Notes: generated by a model from the letters alone, not told the origin. A stretch of 64,000 bases of DNA from Candidatus Thiodiazotropha sp. 'RUGA' (GCA_016842065.1 JAEPDS010000001.1:152293-216292), one strand, 5' to 3'; counted from the stretch's first letter, positions 28,438-36,775 are shown. Translations and numbers: made by a program.

Positions 28438-29454
28438 ATGAAAAAAGTACTTTCTTTGGCAATCGCTGCTGCTCTGGTAGCACCTGCTGCAGCCATGGCT
28501 GATGCCACCATCTACGGTAAAGTTCGTCAGTCTATCGACATCGTAGATTTCTCTGATGCAGGCGGCGACGACGAAATTCAGATCAACAACCGCACCTCCC
28601 GTCTTGGCGTTAAGGGCTCTGAAGATCTGGGCAACGGTCTGACCGGTGTTTACAAAATTGAATACGGCGTGAACATCTCTACCAACGTTGGCGGCAACGA
28701 ATTTGCTGGTAACGGTGCTCTGGGCGCTCGTAACGCTTTCGTCGGCCTGGCTGGCGGTTTCGGTACTGTTGTTCTGGGTCGTCACGACACCCCTCTGAAA
28801 ATCTCCACCGGTTCTCTGGACTACTTCGGTGACACCGCTGTTGATAACAACCTGGGCTACACCGAAGATCTGCTCGATCTGCGTGCTGACGGTACCCTGG
28901 CTTACATCTCACCTGCAATGGGCGGCCTGACCGCTGCTGTTGCTCTGGTTCCTGGTGAGAACACTACTTCAGTTGAAGGCGAAGAGGCTGATGGCCTGAC
29001 CGACGCTTACTCTCTGGCTCTGATGTACTCCAACTTCGGTGTATTCGCTTCTGTTGCTTTGGAAGTTGCTACCCCTGAGACCACTGTTCATCCTGCTACC
29101 TCTGGCGATGACCACGAGAACGTACGTGTTGGTCTTGGTTACAGCCACGACATGTTCAAAGTTGGTATGATCTACGACACCATCGAGAACGGTGTTGACG
29201 ATTCCACCAGTATCATGCTGAACGGTTCTGTTAAAGCTGGTCCTGGCAACTTCAAGGCTAAATACTTCAAAGTTGACTCTGACGACTCCACCGCTAACCT
29301 GTTCCGTACCGGCAGCCACGACGGTTTCGGTTTTGGTTACGACTACAACCTGAGCAAGCGTACCCAGGTTGCTGCTTACTACGTAAGCTCTGAGATGGAT
29401 GACAGCGGCGACGAATCTAGCGTTGTCAGCTTCCAGGTCAACCACAGCTTCTAA
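28438..29454 (+). CDS. Gram-negative porin (general diffusion type)
   Basis: A 338-residue outer-membrane porin. The signal peptide MKKVLSLAIAAALVAPAAAMA is cleaved before DATIYGKVR. Sixteen-strand-type beta repeats follow, with the NRTSRLGVKGSEDLGNGLTGVYKIEYG motif common in betaproteobacterial and gammaproteobacterial trimeric porins. The last residue is Phe (VNHSF), the BAM signal. Codon use is strongly biased to CTG, GGT/GGC, GCT and CGT, unlike most neighbours, consistent with very high expression. Acidic loops (DSDDSTANL, DDSGDESS) suggest cation preference. It stands alone, with its own promoter and terminator. Confidence 0.93.
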   Translation: MKKVLSLAIAAALVAPAAAMADATIYGKVRQSIDIVDFSDAGGDDEIQINNRTSRLGVKGSEDLGNGLTGVYKIEYGVNISTNVGGNEFAGNGALGARNAFVGLAGGFGTVVLGRHDTPLKISTGSLDYFGDTAVDNNLGYTEDLLDLRADGTLAYISPAMGGLTAAVALVPGENTTSVEGEEADGLTDAYSLALMYSNFGVFASVALEVATPETTVHPATSGDDHENVRVGLGYSHDMFKVGMIYDTIENGVDDSTSIMLNGSVKAGPGNFKAKYFKVDSDDSTANLFRTGSHDGFGFGYDYNLSKRTQVAAYYVSSEMDDSGDESSVVSFQVNHSF

Positions 29455-29481
29455 TAGTTGTTAGAACTGGTTGTATCGAAA

Positions 29482-29511
29482 AGCGGGGCTCATTGAGCCC
29501 CGCTTTTTTTT
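29482..29511 (+). terminator. Intrinsic terminator of the porin gene
   Basis: The 9-bp stem AGCGGGGCT / AGCCCCGCT with loop CATTG is followed by a T8 run ending at 29511. It lies 27 nt after the porin stop. A strong rho-independent terminator. Confidence 0.95.
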
Positions 29512-29728
29512 GTCTGTTAAGTTAGAAATTTGAATTGATTGGTGAAGGATCAAGCTGGGTTACCGATTCGGCGCGATCCTTTCCTGGGCTGAGTGAGTGA
29601 TTTCACAGCCTGGCTAACAACCTGCTCCCACAGATCGCCGCCTGCCGTTCATCTCGTTAGAGCAACTATCGTGAGATATCTCTAATCGGTTGGTTTGACT
29701 GAATCGGCAGGCAGGGCTGCTCGGTGGC

Positions 29729-30388
29729 TTATTTCGGCTTGACGGTTTTCGCGCCTTCCTCAGTTCCCAGAATCAACACATCCGCGCCGCGTAAGGCAAA
29801 TATACCTGTTGTCACCACGCCGGCAATGGCATTGATCTGTTGCTCCATCTCTCTGGGTTTCATGATTTCCAGGTTATGAACATCCAGGATCACATTGCCG
29901 TTGTCTGTGATGAATCCTTCGCGCCAAACGGGTGTGCCGCCCAGTTTTACCAGTTGTCGAGCGACATGGCTTCTGGCCATGGGGATCACCTCGATCGGCA
30001 GTGGGAAGGCGCCCAATATATCAACCAATTTACTCTGGTCCGCGATACAGACAAATTTCTTGCTCGCGCCGGCAATGATCTTTTCCCTGGTCAGGGCGCC
30101 GCCACCCCCCTTGATGAGATTGAGATAGTGGTCTGATTCATCCGCTCCGTCGATATAGACTTCCAGGTCGCCGGTCGAGTTGAGGTCCAATACGGGTATG
30201 CCGTGCTGTTTCAGGCGTTCGGTCGAGGCGTCCGAACTGGAGACGGTGCCTTCGATTTTGCCTTTGACTGTGGCCAGGCAGTCGATAAAGTGGTTGACTG
30301 TGGAGCCGGTTCCGACGCCAATGATTCCGCCTGTTACATACTCCAAGGCAGCTTCTGCGGCCTGTTTTTTTAGTTCATCTGCATTCAT
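29729..30388 (-). CDS. rpiA: Ribose-5-phosphate isomerase A
   Basis: A 219-residue cytoplasmic enzyme interconverting ribose 5-phosphate and ribulose 5-phosphate in the pentose phosphate and Calvin pathways. Family signatures are [11 protein letters not shown] near the N terminus, YIDGADESD and [14 protein letters not shown] (phosphate and catalytic sites). The length equals E. coli RpiA (219). A strong GGAGGG ribosome-binding site precedes the ATG. It is divergent from ilvA across a repeat-filled spacer. An 18-nt palindrome (GTGGGTA/TACCCAC, 30555-30572) upstream could be an operator. Confidence 0.96.
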   Translation of the reverse strand: MNADELKKQAAEAALEYVTGGIIGVGTGSTVNHFIDCLATVKGKIEGTVSSSDASTERLKQHGIPVLDLNSTGDLEVYIDGADESDHYLNLIKGGGGALTREKIIAGASKKFVCIADQSKLVDILGAFPLPIEVIPMARSHVARQLVKLGGTPVWREGFITDNGNVILDVHNLEIMKPREMEQQINAIAGVVTTGIFALRGADVLILGTEEGAKTVKPK

Positions 30389-30592
30389 CTGATCCCTCCG
30401 TCTACGCTAGTTCTGTACACTGAGTTGTCTCTGGTTGTTTTGGTATCTGTTGTGCATTTATCCCTTCCCGATCTAAGGTAAAGGCCGAGAAAGCATCCAA
30501 AAAGAGATAAAGTCAGCCTGACAGTTTGGTTTTTTTGTTCGGTTTTTACCGGCAGTGGGTAATAATACCCACAAGTGCAGTGTCTCACACTA

Positions 30593-30819
30593 ATGCACGA
30601 TTATAGAGGCCCGCTTGGGCACCAGGTCAAGGCGCGCCGCGCAGACAATAGCAGACCACTATCATCTGGTGCAACGCATGATTAGGGGGTAAGCGGACCA
30701 CCCTTCGGGCGAGATGCTAAGCCATCGTCCGCGTTGTTGCGTGACTTGGAAAGGGTGCACCATTCCCTGCGTCACGCGCCTAGCGGCCAATGGCTTAGCA
30801 TCACTCTATAATCGTGCAT
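30593..30819. mobile_element. Palindromic MITE-like element (no transposase)
   Basis: Terminal inverted repeats are perfect over 16 nt: ATGCACGATTATAGAG at 30593-30608 and its complement at 30804-30819. Inside are a GCACCAG/CTGGTGC stem (30619-30625 with 30666-30672) and a 90-nt imperfect palindrome, 30713-30802. That palindrome has 13-nt perfect ends (GATGCTAAGCCAT) and a GGTGCACC centre. No ORF of note. The structure is that of a non-autonomous palindromic repeat. It abuts the next repeat with only 2 bp between. Confidence 0.7.
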
Positions 30820-30821
30820 AA

Positions 30822-31100
30822 TTAACCCGGCAACTCAGTATATCGTGTTCAGGACTTCAAACAGACCCTTGATCCAGGCGTGGCTCGCAGGTAACGGTTG
30901 TTCCATTGGCAAGAGCCGCAACGCGGAGCAAGAGTTTGCTTGAAGCCCCTAACATTGTGATTTAAAAGACAGGCCGGAGTGTGCAGGCCTACAGACTGCG
31001 TTATCAAAACTTACTGTAGAAGTGCTACAGTGGCGTTTTGATGTCTTGCTGTAGGCCTGCACACTCCCGCTGAACACGACATACTGAGTCGCCGGGTTAA
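30822..31100 (+). repeat. Structured element, copy 1 (terminal stem, conserved core, long hairpin)
   Basis: 30-nt arms at 30822-30851 and 31071-31100 are complementary at 28 of 30 positions and begin TTAACCCGGC. Next is a 111-nt core (30850-30960) that aligns without gaps to 34441-34551 with 84 identities. A nested hairpin (30976-31067) follows, with 19-bp perfect outer arms (GGAGTGTGCAGGCCTACAG), then ATCAAAAC/GTTTTGAT and ACTGTAG/CTACAGT stems. It ends 68 bp before the ilvA start. The strand of any transcript cannot be told; plus is given arbitrarily. No protein is encoded. Confidence 0.75.
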
Positions 31101-31168
31101 TAGTATGAGGCGCTACACAAGCAGAGAAAGTCAGTTGTTGTTATCGGATTGTTATTTGGGATTAGCCA

Positions 31169-32695
31169 ATGCCCTTGCCTTATATTGAGAAGATTCTCCG
31201 CGCGCGTGTTTATGATGTTGCCCGAGAAACCCCGCTGAACCGCATTAGCTTGCTGTCGGCCCGTTTGGATAATCAGGTCTATCTGAAACGGGAGGATATG
31301 CAGCCGGTATTCTCCTTCAAGCTTCGTGGCGCCTACAACAAGATGATCAATCTTAGTGAAAAGAAGCGCAAACGGGGAGTAATTGCTGCGTCCGCAGGTA
31401 ATCATGCCCAGGGCGTGGCGCTGGCAGCTCAACGCTTGAAAATCCAGGCATTGATTGTGATGCCGAAGACAACGCCGTTAATTAAGGTGAAATCTGTAAG
31501 GAATTTTGGGGCAAAGATTGTTCTGGCCGGAGACTCCTATGATGAGGCCTTTGCCCGCTCCCAGGAGTTGGCCAAAGAGCAGGATTTGACCTTCATCCAT
31601 CCGTTTGACGACCCTGAGGTGATTGCGGGTCAAGGTACCATTGGAATGGAGATCTTGAGGCAGCATCCAACACCGCCGGAAGCCGTCTTCATTCCTGTCG
31701 GTGGTGGTGGATTGATCGCTGGTATCGGCGCCTATATCAAATATGTCTATCCACAAGTGAAGATCATCGGTGTAGAGCCGGAAGATGCGCCATCGCTCTA
31801 TACGGCACTGAAGGCCAAGCGCCGGGTCAAGCTCAAACAGGTGGGAATCTTTGCTGATGGCGTTGCGGTCAGGCAGGTCGGCAAAGAGACCTTTCGACTG
31901 GCGCGCAAAGTGGTGGATGAAGTTGTGCTGGTCAACACTGATGAGATCTGCGCCGCCATCAAGGATATATATGACGATACCCGAACGACTGCGGAGCCTG
32001 CCGGTGCACTCTCTGTTGCCGGCTTGAAACGCTATGTAAAACGGGAGGGTTGCCAGGGTAAGGATCTGATTGCGATCAACAGTGGTGCAAATATCAATTT
32101 TGACCGCTTACGGCATGTTGCGGAGCGAGCTGAATTTGGTGAGCGCAGGGAGGCCTTGTTTGCGGTGCAGATCCCTGAGAAGCCCGGCAGTTTTCTGCGT
32201 TTTTGTCAGTTGATCGGTAAGCGCAGCATAACGGAGTTTAACTATCGTTATTGCAATGCGGTTAAAGCTCAGATCTTTGTTGGTATCGAACTGAGTGGCG
32301 GTGACAAGGAGCGGGAATCCCTATTTCGACGTTTTCAGGATAAAGGTTATTCGGTTATTGATATGACCGACAATGAGACCGCAAAGCTGCATATTCGATA
32401 TATGGTAGGTGGGCATGCGCAGGGTATAGAAGATGAGAGTCTGATTCGTTTTGAGTTTCCGGAGAGACCCGGAGCGCTACTCTACTTTCTAAGCCATCTG
32501 GGTAAGGAGTGGAATATCAGTCTGTTCCACTACCGCAACCATGGTGCAGCCTATGGGAGGGTACTGATGGGGATCCAGGTGCCGTCCGGTGAAAAAGGGG
32601 ATTTTTTGCGTAAATTGAAGAGGTTGGAGTATGTCTACTGGGACGAGACAGACAATCCTGCATACAGATTGTTTGCAGGTGTCAGTACAGACTGA
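31169..32695 (+). CDS. ilvA: Threonine ammonia-lyase, biosynthetic (IlvA)
   Basis: A 508-residue PLP enzyme that deaminates threonine to 2-oxobutanoate, the first committed step of isoleucine synthesis. The PLP lysine is in SFKLRGAYNK (about residue 52), and the PLP phosphate loop is VGGGGLIAGIGAY. Two C-terminal ACT-like regulatory domains (about 328-400 and 420-500, each starting with an F-x-(I/F)PE(K/R)PG motif) mark the isoleucine-inhibited form. The length equals E. coli IlvA (514). A GGGA ribosome-binding site precedes the ATG. An ilvA/rpiA divergent pair is also found in pseudomonads. Confidence 0.95.
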   Translation: MPLPYIEKILRARVYDVARETPLNRISLLSARLDNQVYLKREDMQPVFSFKLRGAYNKMINLSEKKRKRGVIAASAGNHAQGVALAAQRLKIQALIVMPKTTPLIKVKSVRNFGAKIVLAGDSYDEAFARSQELAKEQDLTFIHPFDDPEVIAGQGTIGMEILRQHPTPPEAVFIPVGGGGLIAGIGAYIKYVYPQVKIIGVEPEDAPSLYTALKAKRRVKLKQVGIFADGVAVRQVGKETFRLARKVVDEVVLVNTDEICAAIKDIYDDTRTTAEPAGALSVAGLKRYVKREGCQGKDLIAINSGANINFDRLRHVAERAEFGERREALFAVQIPEKPGSFLRFCQLIGKRSITEFNYRYCNAVKAQIFVGIELSGGDKERESLFRRFQDKGYSVIDMTDNETAKLHIRYMVGGHAQGIEDESLIRFEFPERPGALLYFLSHLGKEWNISLFHYRNHGAAYGRVLMGIQVPSGEKGDFLRKLKRLEYVYWDETDNPAYRLFAGVSTD

Positions 32696-32712
32696 CTCGC
32701 TAACGGAGTGTA

Positions 32713-32745
32713 AACAACAAACCCCGCAATGCGGGGTTTGTTGTT
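32713..32745. terminator. Bidirectional terminator between ilvA and the H1-like gene
   Basis: A perfect 15-bp stem (AACAACAAACCCCGC with its complement) and a 3-nt loop lie midway between the convergent stops at 32695 and 32757. T-rich 3' flanks (GTTTGTTGTT) are present on both strands, so it can serve both genes. Confidence 0.88.
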
Positions 32746-32756
32746 ACTGAGTCAGT

Positions 32757-33200
32757 CTAAGAAGCAGCCTTTTTCTTTCTAGGGGTTACTTTCCTAGGGC
32801 GGGCTGGCCTCTTTTTAGTAGCCGCCTTCTTTTTGGCTACCTTTTTCTTAGCGACCTTTTTCTTAGCAACCTTTTTCTTGGTGGCCTTCTTCTTGGCTAC
32901 CTTCTTTTTGGTTGCCTTCTTCTTAGCAACCTTCTTCTTGGCTACCTTTTTCTTAGCGACCTTTTTCTTGGTGGCCTTCGTCTTGGCTATCTTCTTTTTG
33001 GTTGCCTTCTTCTTAACAACCCGCTTCTTGGTAGCTCTCTTTTTCGCTGCTACCTTCTTCTTGGTTGCCTTTTTCTTAGTAGCAACTCTCTTCTTAGTTG
33101 CCACCTTCTTCTTGGTAGCTCTCTTCTTAACAGCTACCTTCTTGGTTGTGGTTGCACGCTTCGCTGTTGCCTTCTTTTTGGCGGCCTTTTTCTTCGCCAT
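32757..33200 (-). CDS. Histone H1-like Lys/Ala-rich DNA-binding protein
   Basis: A 147-residue, extremely basic, low-complexity protein composed almost entirely of Lys, Ala, Thr, Val and Arg in repeats of the type [12 protein letters not shown]. It ends [17 protein letters not shown]. It resembles the disordered tails of eukaryotic H1 and the bacterial AlgP, BpH1 and Hc1/Hc2-like nucleoid proteins, so a role in DNA compaction or regulation is likely. A strong GGGAGGA ribosome-binding site precedes the ATG. The tandem codon repeats make the gene prone to length variation. The exact function is unknown. Confidence 0.85.
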   Translation of the reverse strand: MAKKKAAKKKATAKRATTTKKVAVKKRATKKKVATKKRVATKKKATKKKVAAKKRATKKRVVKKKATKKKIAKTKATKKKVAKKKVAKKKVAKKKATKKKVAKKKATKKKVAKKKVAKKKVAKKKAATKKRPARPRKVTPRKKKAAS

Positions 33201-33822
33201 GTATATTTCCTCCCAGAAGAACTACCTAACAGATGAACTGAGTATAATTCAGCTTTTAAAAAAATCCAGAAGATAACGCATTCTTTTGCTAATTAATTCA
33301 ACTTGTTGGTACTTATCATGGTGAGTTAAGTGTTTTTTGGCCATATCAGATCAAAATCTTGATCAGTTTTGTATGCTCACCTCACTTATTGAAATTGGTT
33401 TGATTGAAGCTTTCAGACTGCTTTTGAACTATGAGTACGAGTGAAATGGATCTATATGGTATGTATTTATTGAATCCGTTACTGCGGTCAAAACACTTTC
33501 AATCGGATTGATGATTACAACGTATTGGTAAGGATGATGGTTGTCTGCAACGATTATGATCGTCAACGCGTTTTGGTGGGGCCCTACTGTTGAATACATG
33601 GTGTAGTGTGGGGCTCTGCCCCGCCAAATAACGCTTAAGCAAGCACAAATCGCCCCAGCACCCTGTTTAGATTATTCATAGTAGGGGTTGCCCTTAAAGA
33701 AGCGCCAAGAATCGTTGTTCATTGCTCATTAGGAGCATTGGAACAACAAAACTACCTACTTCACACTTTGATTAGTGCTTTATCAGACGTAACAGGGCTT
33801 CTTAGTTGCGTCTTAACAGGCA
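33201..33822. other. Intergenic region between the H1-like gene and fau
   Basis: About 620 bp with no convincing gene. It contains the H1-like gene promoter region and a GATCAA/TTGATC palindrome near 33349. An imperfect hairpin (33714-33747) is built from GTTGTTC/GAACAAC with ATTGCTC/GAGCATT. The 33590-33650 part is GC-rich (GGGGCTCTGCCCCGCC). Some of this may be decayed repeat sequence. Confidence 0.4.
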
Positions 33823-34410
33823 CTAGAACTGGTATAGGTGCGACTCTGTTATCACGCTATCGAGTGGAATATCCCAAGGATTGGTGTTTATGAATGGTCG
33901 GTGTTGGAGATCATGTGCCAGGCCTACCATGGTTGGGCCTGTTAGATGTGACCGTTGCAGTTTAAAGGCAAATGTACGGTCATAGAAACCCCCTCCCATA
34001 CCCATACGATGACCAAGATCGTCAAAAGCTACAAGTGGCACAAAGACCATATCAAGAGACCATGGTTTGATCAGGTGACGGTGTACTACGGCAGGTTCAG
34101 GAATGCCGAACCGGTTCAGTTTGAGTTTGGCCTTGTGTGTATAGGGTGCGAACCATAGGCCGATGGATGTATCCTGCCTTAAGATCGGCAGATAAGGGGT
34201 CTTTCCGCTTCTCAGCGCCTCTTCAAGCAGTGGTTTCGGATCAATTTCACCGTTCACGGCATGATAGAAGGCAATCCGTCTGCTCTGTCTGAAAGGTTTG
34301 TGGTTTTTTGCATGGTCCAGCAGTTGCAGACTGTGCTTTTTGCGGGTCTGTCGGCTGAGTTGGCGACGTTGCGCCTTGATCTGTTGGCGGAGTTGTTTGG
34401 TCTGCATCAT
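33823..34410 (-). CDS. fau: 5-formyltetrahydrofolate cyclo-ligase
   Basis: A 195-residue ATP-dependent enzyme converting 5-formyl-THF to 5,10-methenyl-THF, so recovering folate that would inhibit glycine cleavage and other folate enzymes. Features are the N-terminal KQLRQQIKAQRRQLS helix, FYHAVNGEIDP, and the hallmark GMGGGFYDRTF near the C terminus. I took the first ATG of an ATG-ATG pair at 34410. The repeat element at 34413-34635 begins 2 bp upstream of it. The 6S RNA-fau order is the classic gammaproteobacterial one, with co-transcription from the 6S promoter known in E. coli. Confidence 0.9.
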   Translation of the reverse strand: MMQTKQLRQQIKAQRRQLSRQTRKKHSLQLLDHAKNHKPFRQSRRIAFYHAVNGEIDPKPLLEEALRSGKTPYLPILRQDTSIGLWFAPYTHKAKLKLNRFGIPEPAVVHRHLIKPWSLDMVFVPLVAFDDLGHRMGMGGGFYDRTFAFKLQRSHLTGPTMVGLAHDLQHRPFINTNPWDIPLDSVITESHLYQF

Positions 34411-34412
34411 TC

Positions 34413-34635
34413 TTAACCCGGTATCCAAATCGTTTGCTTTCAGGGCTTCAAGCCTGTGCCTGATCTAGGCGTGGCTCGCAGAGACGGATTGTTGCCTTGA
34501 CAAGCGCCACTACGCAGAGCAAGGGCAGGCTTGAAGTCCCTAACATTTTGAATATGATCATGATAGGCCGCAATGAGCCTCACTGCAGTCAGGCTCAATG
34601 CAGCGCTAAGTAAACTATTTGGATACCGGGCTAAA
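34413..34635 (+). repeat. Structured element, copy 2 (between 6S RNA and fau)
   Basis: Complementary arms at 34413-34437 and 34610-34635 (TTAACCCGGTATCCAAAT type) enclose a 111-nt core (34441-34551) homologous to copy 1. A short near-perfect hairpin lies at 34574-34597 (TGAGCCTCACTG / CAGTCAGGCTCA). Beyond the shared TTAACCCGG end, the arm sequence is unlike copy 1, and so is the 3' hairpin; only the core is conserved. The element occupies essentially the whole spacer between the 6S 3' end (about 34640) and the fau start codon. Confidence 0.75.
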
Positions 34636-34639
34636 AACT

Positions 34640-34848
34640 GTTGAGGTGACGCCCCCGTTTGTGCCGTCGCGTGCCTTTGTTCTTGAACCAGAGGGTTCAA
34701 GTGGGAACAACAGTAGTACCTCAGGCTTTCCGCATGAAAACGGACATGCACAACGGTATTAGCATTATGTTCCCAGGGTAGCTATTAGGCTCAAGAAAAT
34801 ACCCGGGCTGCTAACGTGCACCACAGGGGAGTCACAACTCTAGGCTAA
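34640..34848 (-). ncRNA. ssrS: 6S RNA
   Basis: A regulatory RNA that mimics an open promoter and sequesters sigma-70 RNA polymerase in stationary phase. On the minus strand the sequence shows the conserved order GTGCATGTCCG, GCGGAAAGCCTGAGG, then the CTTGAACC/GGTTCAAG hairpin (34683-34702). The 5' and 3' ends pair (GTTGTGACTCCCC with GGGGGCGTCACCTCAAC) to close the long stem. The position between zapA and fau is diagnostic. The ends are estimated from the closing stem and the promoter, to within about ten bases. Confidence 0.9.
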
Positions 34849-34855
34849 ACCTATT

Positions 34856-34883
34856 TTAGTAAACCGGCAACTAAAACTGTCAA
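34856..34883 (-). promoter_or_regulatory. Promoter of the 6S RNA
   Basis: On the minus strand a perfect -35 TTGACA (34878-34883) is followed after 16 bp by TACTAA (34856-34861), overlapping an alternative TAAAAT. Transcription would begin near 34849, matching the 6S 5' stem. Confidence 0.65.
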
Positions 34884-35120
34884 CTTAATCTTGAGACTTT
34901 AATGCTGGCGATCTGATCCCAAATTCAAGTTTGAGCGGAGAGGCTGCAAAGGCTCTCTTTTAAATCAAAATGTTAGGCGGATCAGTGTCACCTTGGGCAC
35001 TGTTGCGGACATGCTCTTGGAGTGACGCTATATCCCTGACTTTCCCATGTGATGTTATTGTTGTGGTGTATCGGCTGTCAGGTGGCTCGAAGGGGATCGG
35101 GAGAGCCAGTCGATAGATGC

Positions 35121-35435
35121 TTAAAGCTCCATCTGATTGGTCGAATTGAGGGCGATCTCAATCTTCTCTTGTAGCGTTTTGATGCGACGGGAGATGTTTT
35201 GTGAACCATCTTGCTTGGTTTTCTGGCTGAGCAGCAAGTCGTTGGCAATATTCAGCGCCGTCATTACAGCGATGCGTTCGGTGCCGATGATTCGCCCGCC
35301 CTGACGAATCTCGCGCATCTGGCCATCCACAAAAGCCGCAGCCTGTAACAGTGATTCGCGCTCATCCGGTTGACAGGATATACGGTATTCCTTATCGAGA
35401 ATTGAGACGGTTACAGGCAGGGTGTTGCTTTTCAC
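35121..35435 (-). CDS. zapA: Cell division protein ZapA
   Basis: A 104-residue FtsZ-ring stabiliser: an N-terminal alpha/beta head (VTVSILDKEYRISCQPDERESLLQAA) and a C-terminal coiled coil (about 68-104) for tetramer formation and cross-linking of FtsZ filaments. The length fits the family (about 100-110). It overlaps the upstream ZapB-like gene by 4 bp. It precedes 6S RNA and fau on the same strand, and opposite ygfB, as in enterics. Confidence 0.93.
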   Translation of the reverse strand: MKSNTLPVTVSILDKEYRISCQPDERESLLQAAAFVDGQMREIRQGGRIIGTERIAVMTALNIANDLLLSQKTKQDGSQNISRRIKTLQEKIEIALNSTNQMEL

Positions 35436-35671
35436 TGGGGTGTTTCCATGGATTTGAGACGGGTTATCATGGCTTCGACGCGTGTTCTTGCCAGCTCGGT
35501 TTTCTCGATCAATGCAGCTCTTTCGGCAACAAGGTTGTCCTGCCTCATGCGCAGGGACTTATTTTCGTCTTTGAGGTAGGAGCAGGCGCGAATCAGCTCC
35601 TCAACCCGGACTTCGAGTGCCTGGAGATCCAGTTCGGTTGGGTTTTGTGTCTCTTTTTCTGTCATGGGCAT
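35432..35671 (-). CDS. TIGR02449-type ZapB-like coiled-coil protein
   Basis: A short acidic-basic coiled-coil protein of about 79 residues (ATG 35671; ATG 35665 and TTG 35701 are alternatives). The sequence from LQALEVRVEELIRACSYLKDEN to the end is continuous heptad-like helix. Small proteins of this kind are commonly encoded just upstream of zapA and are thought to work with ZapA at the divisome, similar to ZapB. The 4-bp overlap with zapA supports a shared role. Function inferred from position and fold. Confidence 0.78.
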   Translation of the reverse strand: MPMTEKETQNPTELDLQALEVRVEELIRACSYLKDENKSLRMRQDNLVAERAALIEKTELARTRVEAMITRLKSMETPQ

Positions 35672-36208
35672 CAATATAGTGGGCAGTTTGTGGTGGGTCA
35701 ATCTCTATAACTGCATGAAATGATTCGAATCTGTAAACACTGCACCTCTATCGGCAGATTCTGGCGGAAATTGATGGTCATCCGTGCTTTTTGCCCAGTT
35801 GGCATACTGCGGCCGGCGGATTATCAGCAGTGGGCTACAAGGCCTGACCCCAGTTTGGGGCAGCGTATGGTGATTGTCGATTCGCCTGTCCCCGGCTGAT
35901 TTAGAGGCTCCTTCCGCATCATTCTTGACAGACCCATCATTTAAAATTAGATGTTTAGGAACTTCAAGAAAAGCTTTATAGCTTTTGTCCTTGTTGCCAA
36001 GAGTATCACTGTTTCATGCTCGTCAGCGCTATAGCCCTTGCTGATCAGTTACTGTTGGCGGCGATCTGCTCTGATCGTGTCGATGCTGGTGTGCGGGTTG
36101 TGTTGTTCAGCCGTTGCTGGATCGCTGAAAACTCGGCTGGCGGATTGCAGCTGGAAACGACATACTTGGATCAATCGATACTGAATTGAGAGGCTTGAAA
36201 GAGATAAT
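35672..36208. other. Divergent spacer between the zapA operon and ygfB
   Basis: About 537 bp between divergent operons. A possible plus-strand promoter is TTGACA (35925-35930) with TAGATG (35948-35953), 17 bp apart, roughly 250 bp before ygfB. A hairpin AAAAGCT/AGCTTTT lies at 35969-35986. One 59-codon frame (35720-35899) looks random. No RNA gene recognised. Confidence 0.4.
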
Positions 36209-36775
36209 ATGTTAACTACGGATCAGATGCCCGAGTACCAACGCCTCGATAAACTGCTGGGCACGATGAGCGCCGATATGGGGGCAAGTGAGTTGCACGG
36301 TGTCATCAGTGGTTTGATTTGCGCTGGTTCTGCCGAGGCACCAGTGGATTGGATTGCGACCTTTATAGAAGCCTGGCCGGAGGGGGATCTGCTGGCTCAG
36401 GAGACCCGGGAGATGATCGGCCAGCTGTACTACGCTGCCAGGCATCAGATCACACAGGAAGAGCTTACATTCATGCCTTTACTTCCTGAGGATGATGAAG
36501 CCATTTCCAGCAGAGCCAAAGCACTCAGCGAATGGTGTGAAGGGTATCTGTATGGGCTTGGATTGGCTGGTGTGACCGAACAGATGCTGTCAGGGGATTC
36601 CAAAGAGGCAATTCAGGACCTGGCGCATTTCACCCGTCTGGATTATGACCAGCTTGAGTCTGGTGAAGCGACTGAAGTGGCCTACGTGGAATTACAGGAG
36701 TTCTTAAAGGTGGTCACGCTGCTGATGTGGGAAGAGCTGTTCGAGATACGGGGGGGATCGAATGCAGATGAGTGA
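36209..36775 (+). CDS. ygfB: UPF0149 family protein YgfB
   Basis: A 188-residue all-helical UPF0149 protein of the YgfB/YecA group. Characteristic stretches are ASELHGVISGLICAGS near the N terminus and LSEWCEGYLYGLGLAG in the middle. It heads the ygfB-pepP-ubiH-ubiI operon conserved across gammaproteobacteria. In Pseudomonas, YgfB has been linked to repression of ampDh3 and beta-lactam resistance; whether that holds here is unknown. The 3' end overlaps pepP. Confidence 0.9.
   Translation: MLTTDQMPEYQRLDKLLGTMSADMGASELHGVISGLICAGSAEAPVDWIATFIEAWPEGDLLAQETREMIGQLYYAARHQITQEELTFMPLLPEDDEAISSRAKALSEWCEGYLYGLGLAGVTEQMLSGDSKEAIQDLAHFTRLDYDQLESGEATEVAYVELQEFLKVVTLLMWEELFEIRGGSNADE

Noticed and set aside
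29545..29581. AAGGATC/GATCCTT inverted pair after the porin terminator
   Set aside because: Short arms with a long loop and no T-tract; not distinguishable from chance.
30593..31100. CRISPR array
   Set aside because: Repeats are inverted and nested, not direct repeats with regular spacers.
32833..33276. Hydrophobic Phe/Leu-rich plus-strand ORF opposite the H1-like gene
   Set aside because: It is the complement of lysine-rich repeats (AAG/AAA to CTT/TTT); the minus frame has the strong ribosome-binding site.
30822..34635. Retron or reverse-transcriptase system
   Set aside because: The element layout is reminiscent of msr-msd RNA, but no reverse transcriptase or effector gene lies in the window, so the label is not supported.
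35720..35899. 59-codon ORF between the zapA operon and ygfB
   Set aside because: No ribosome-binding site, irregular composition, no recognisable topology or family.
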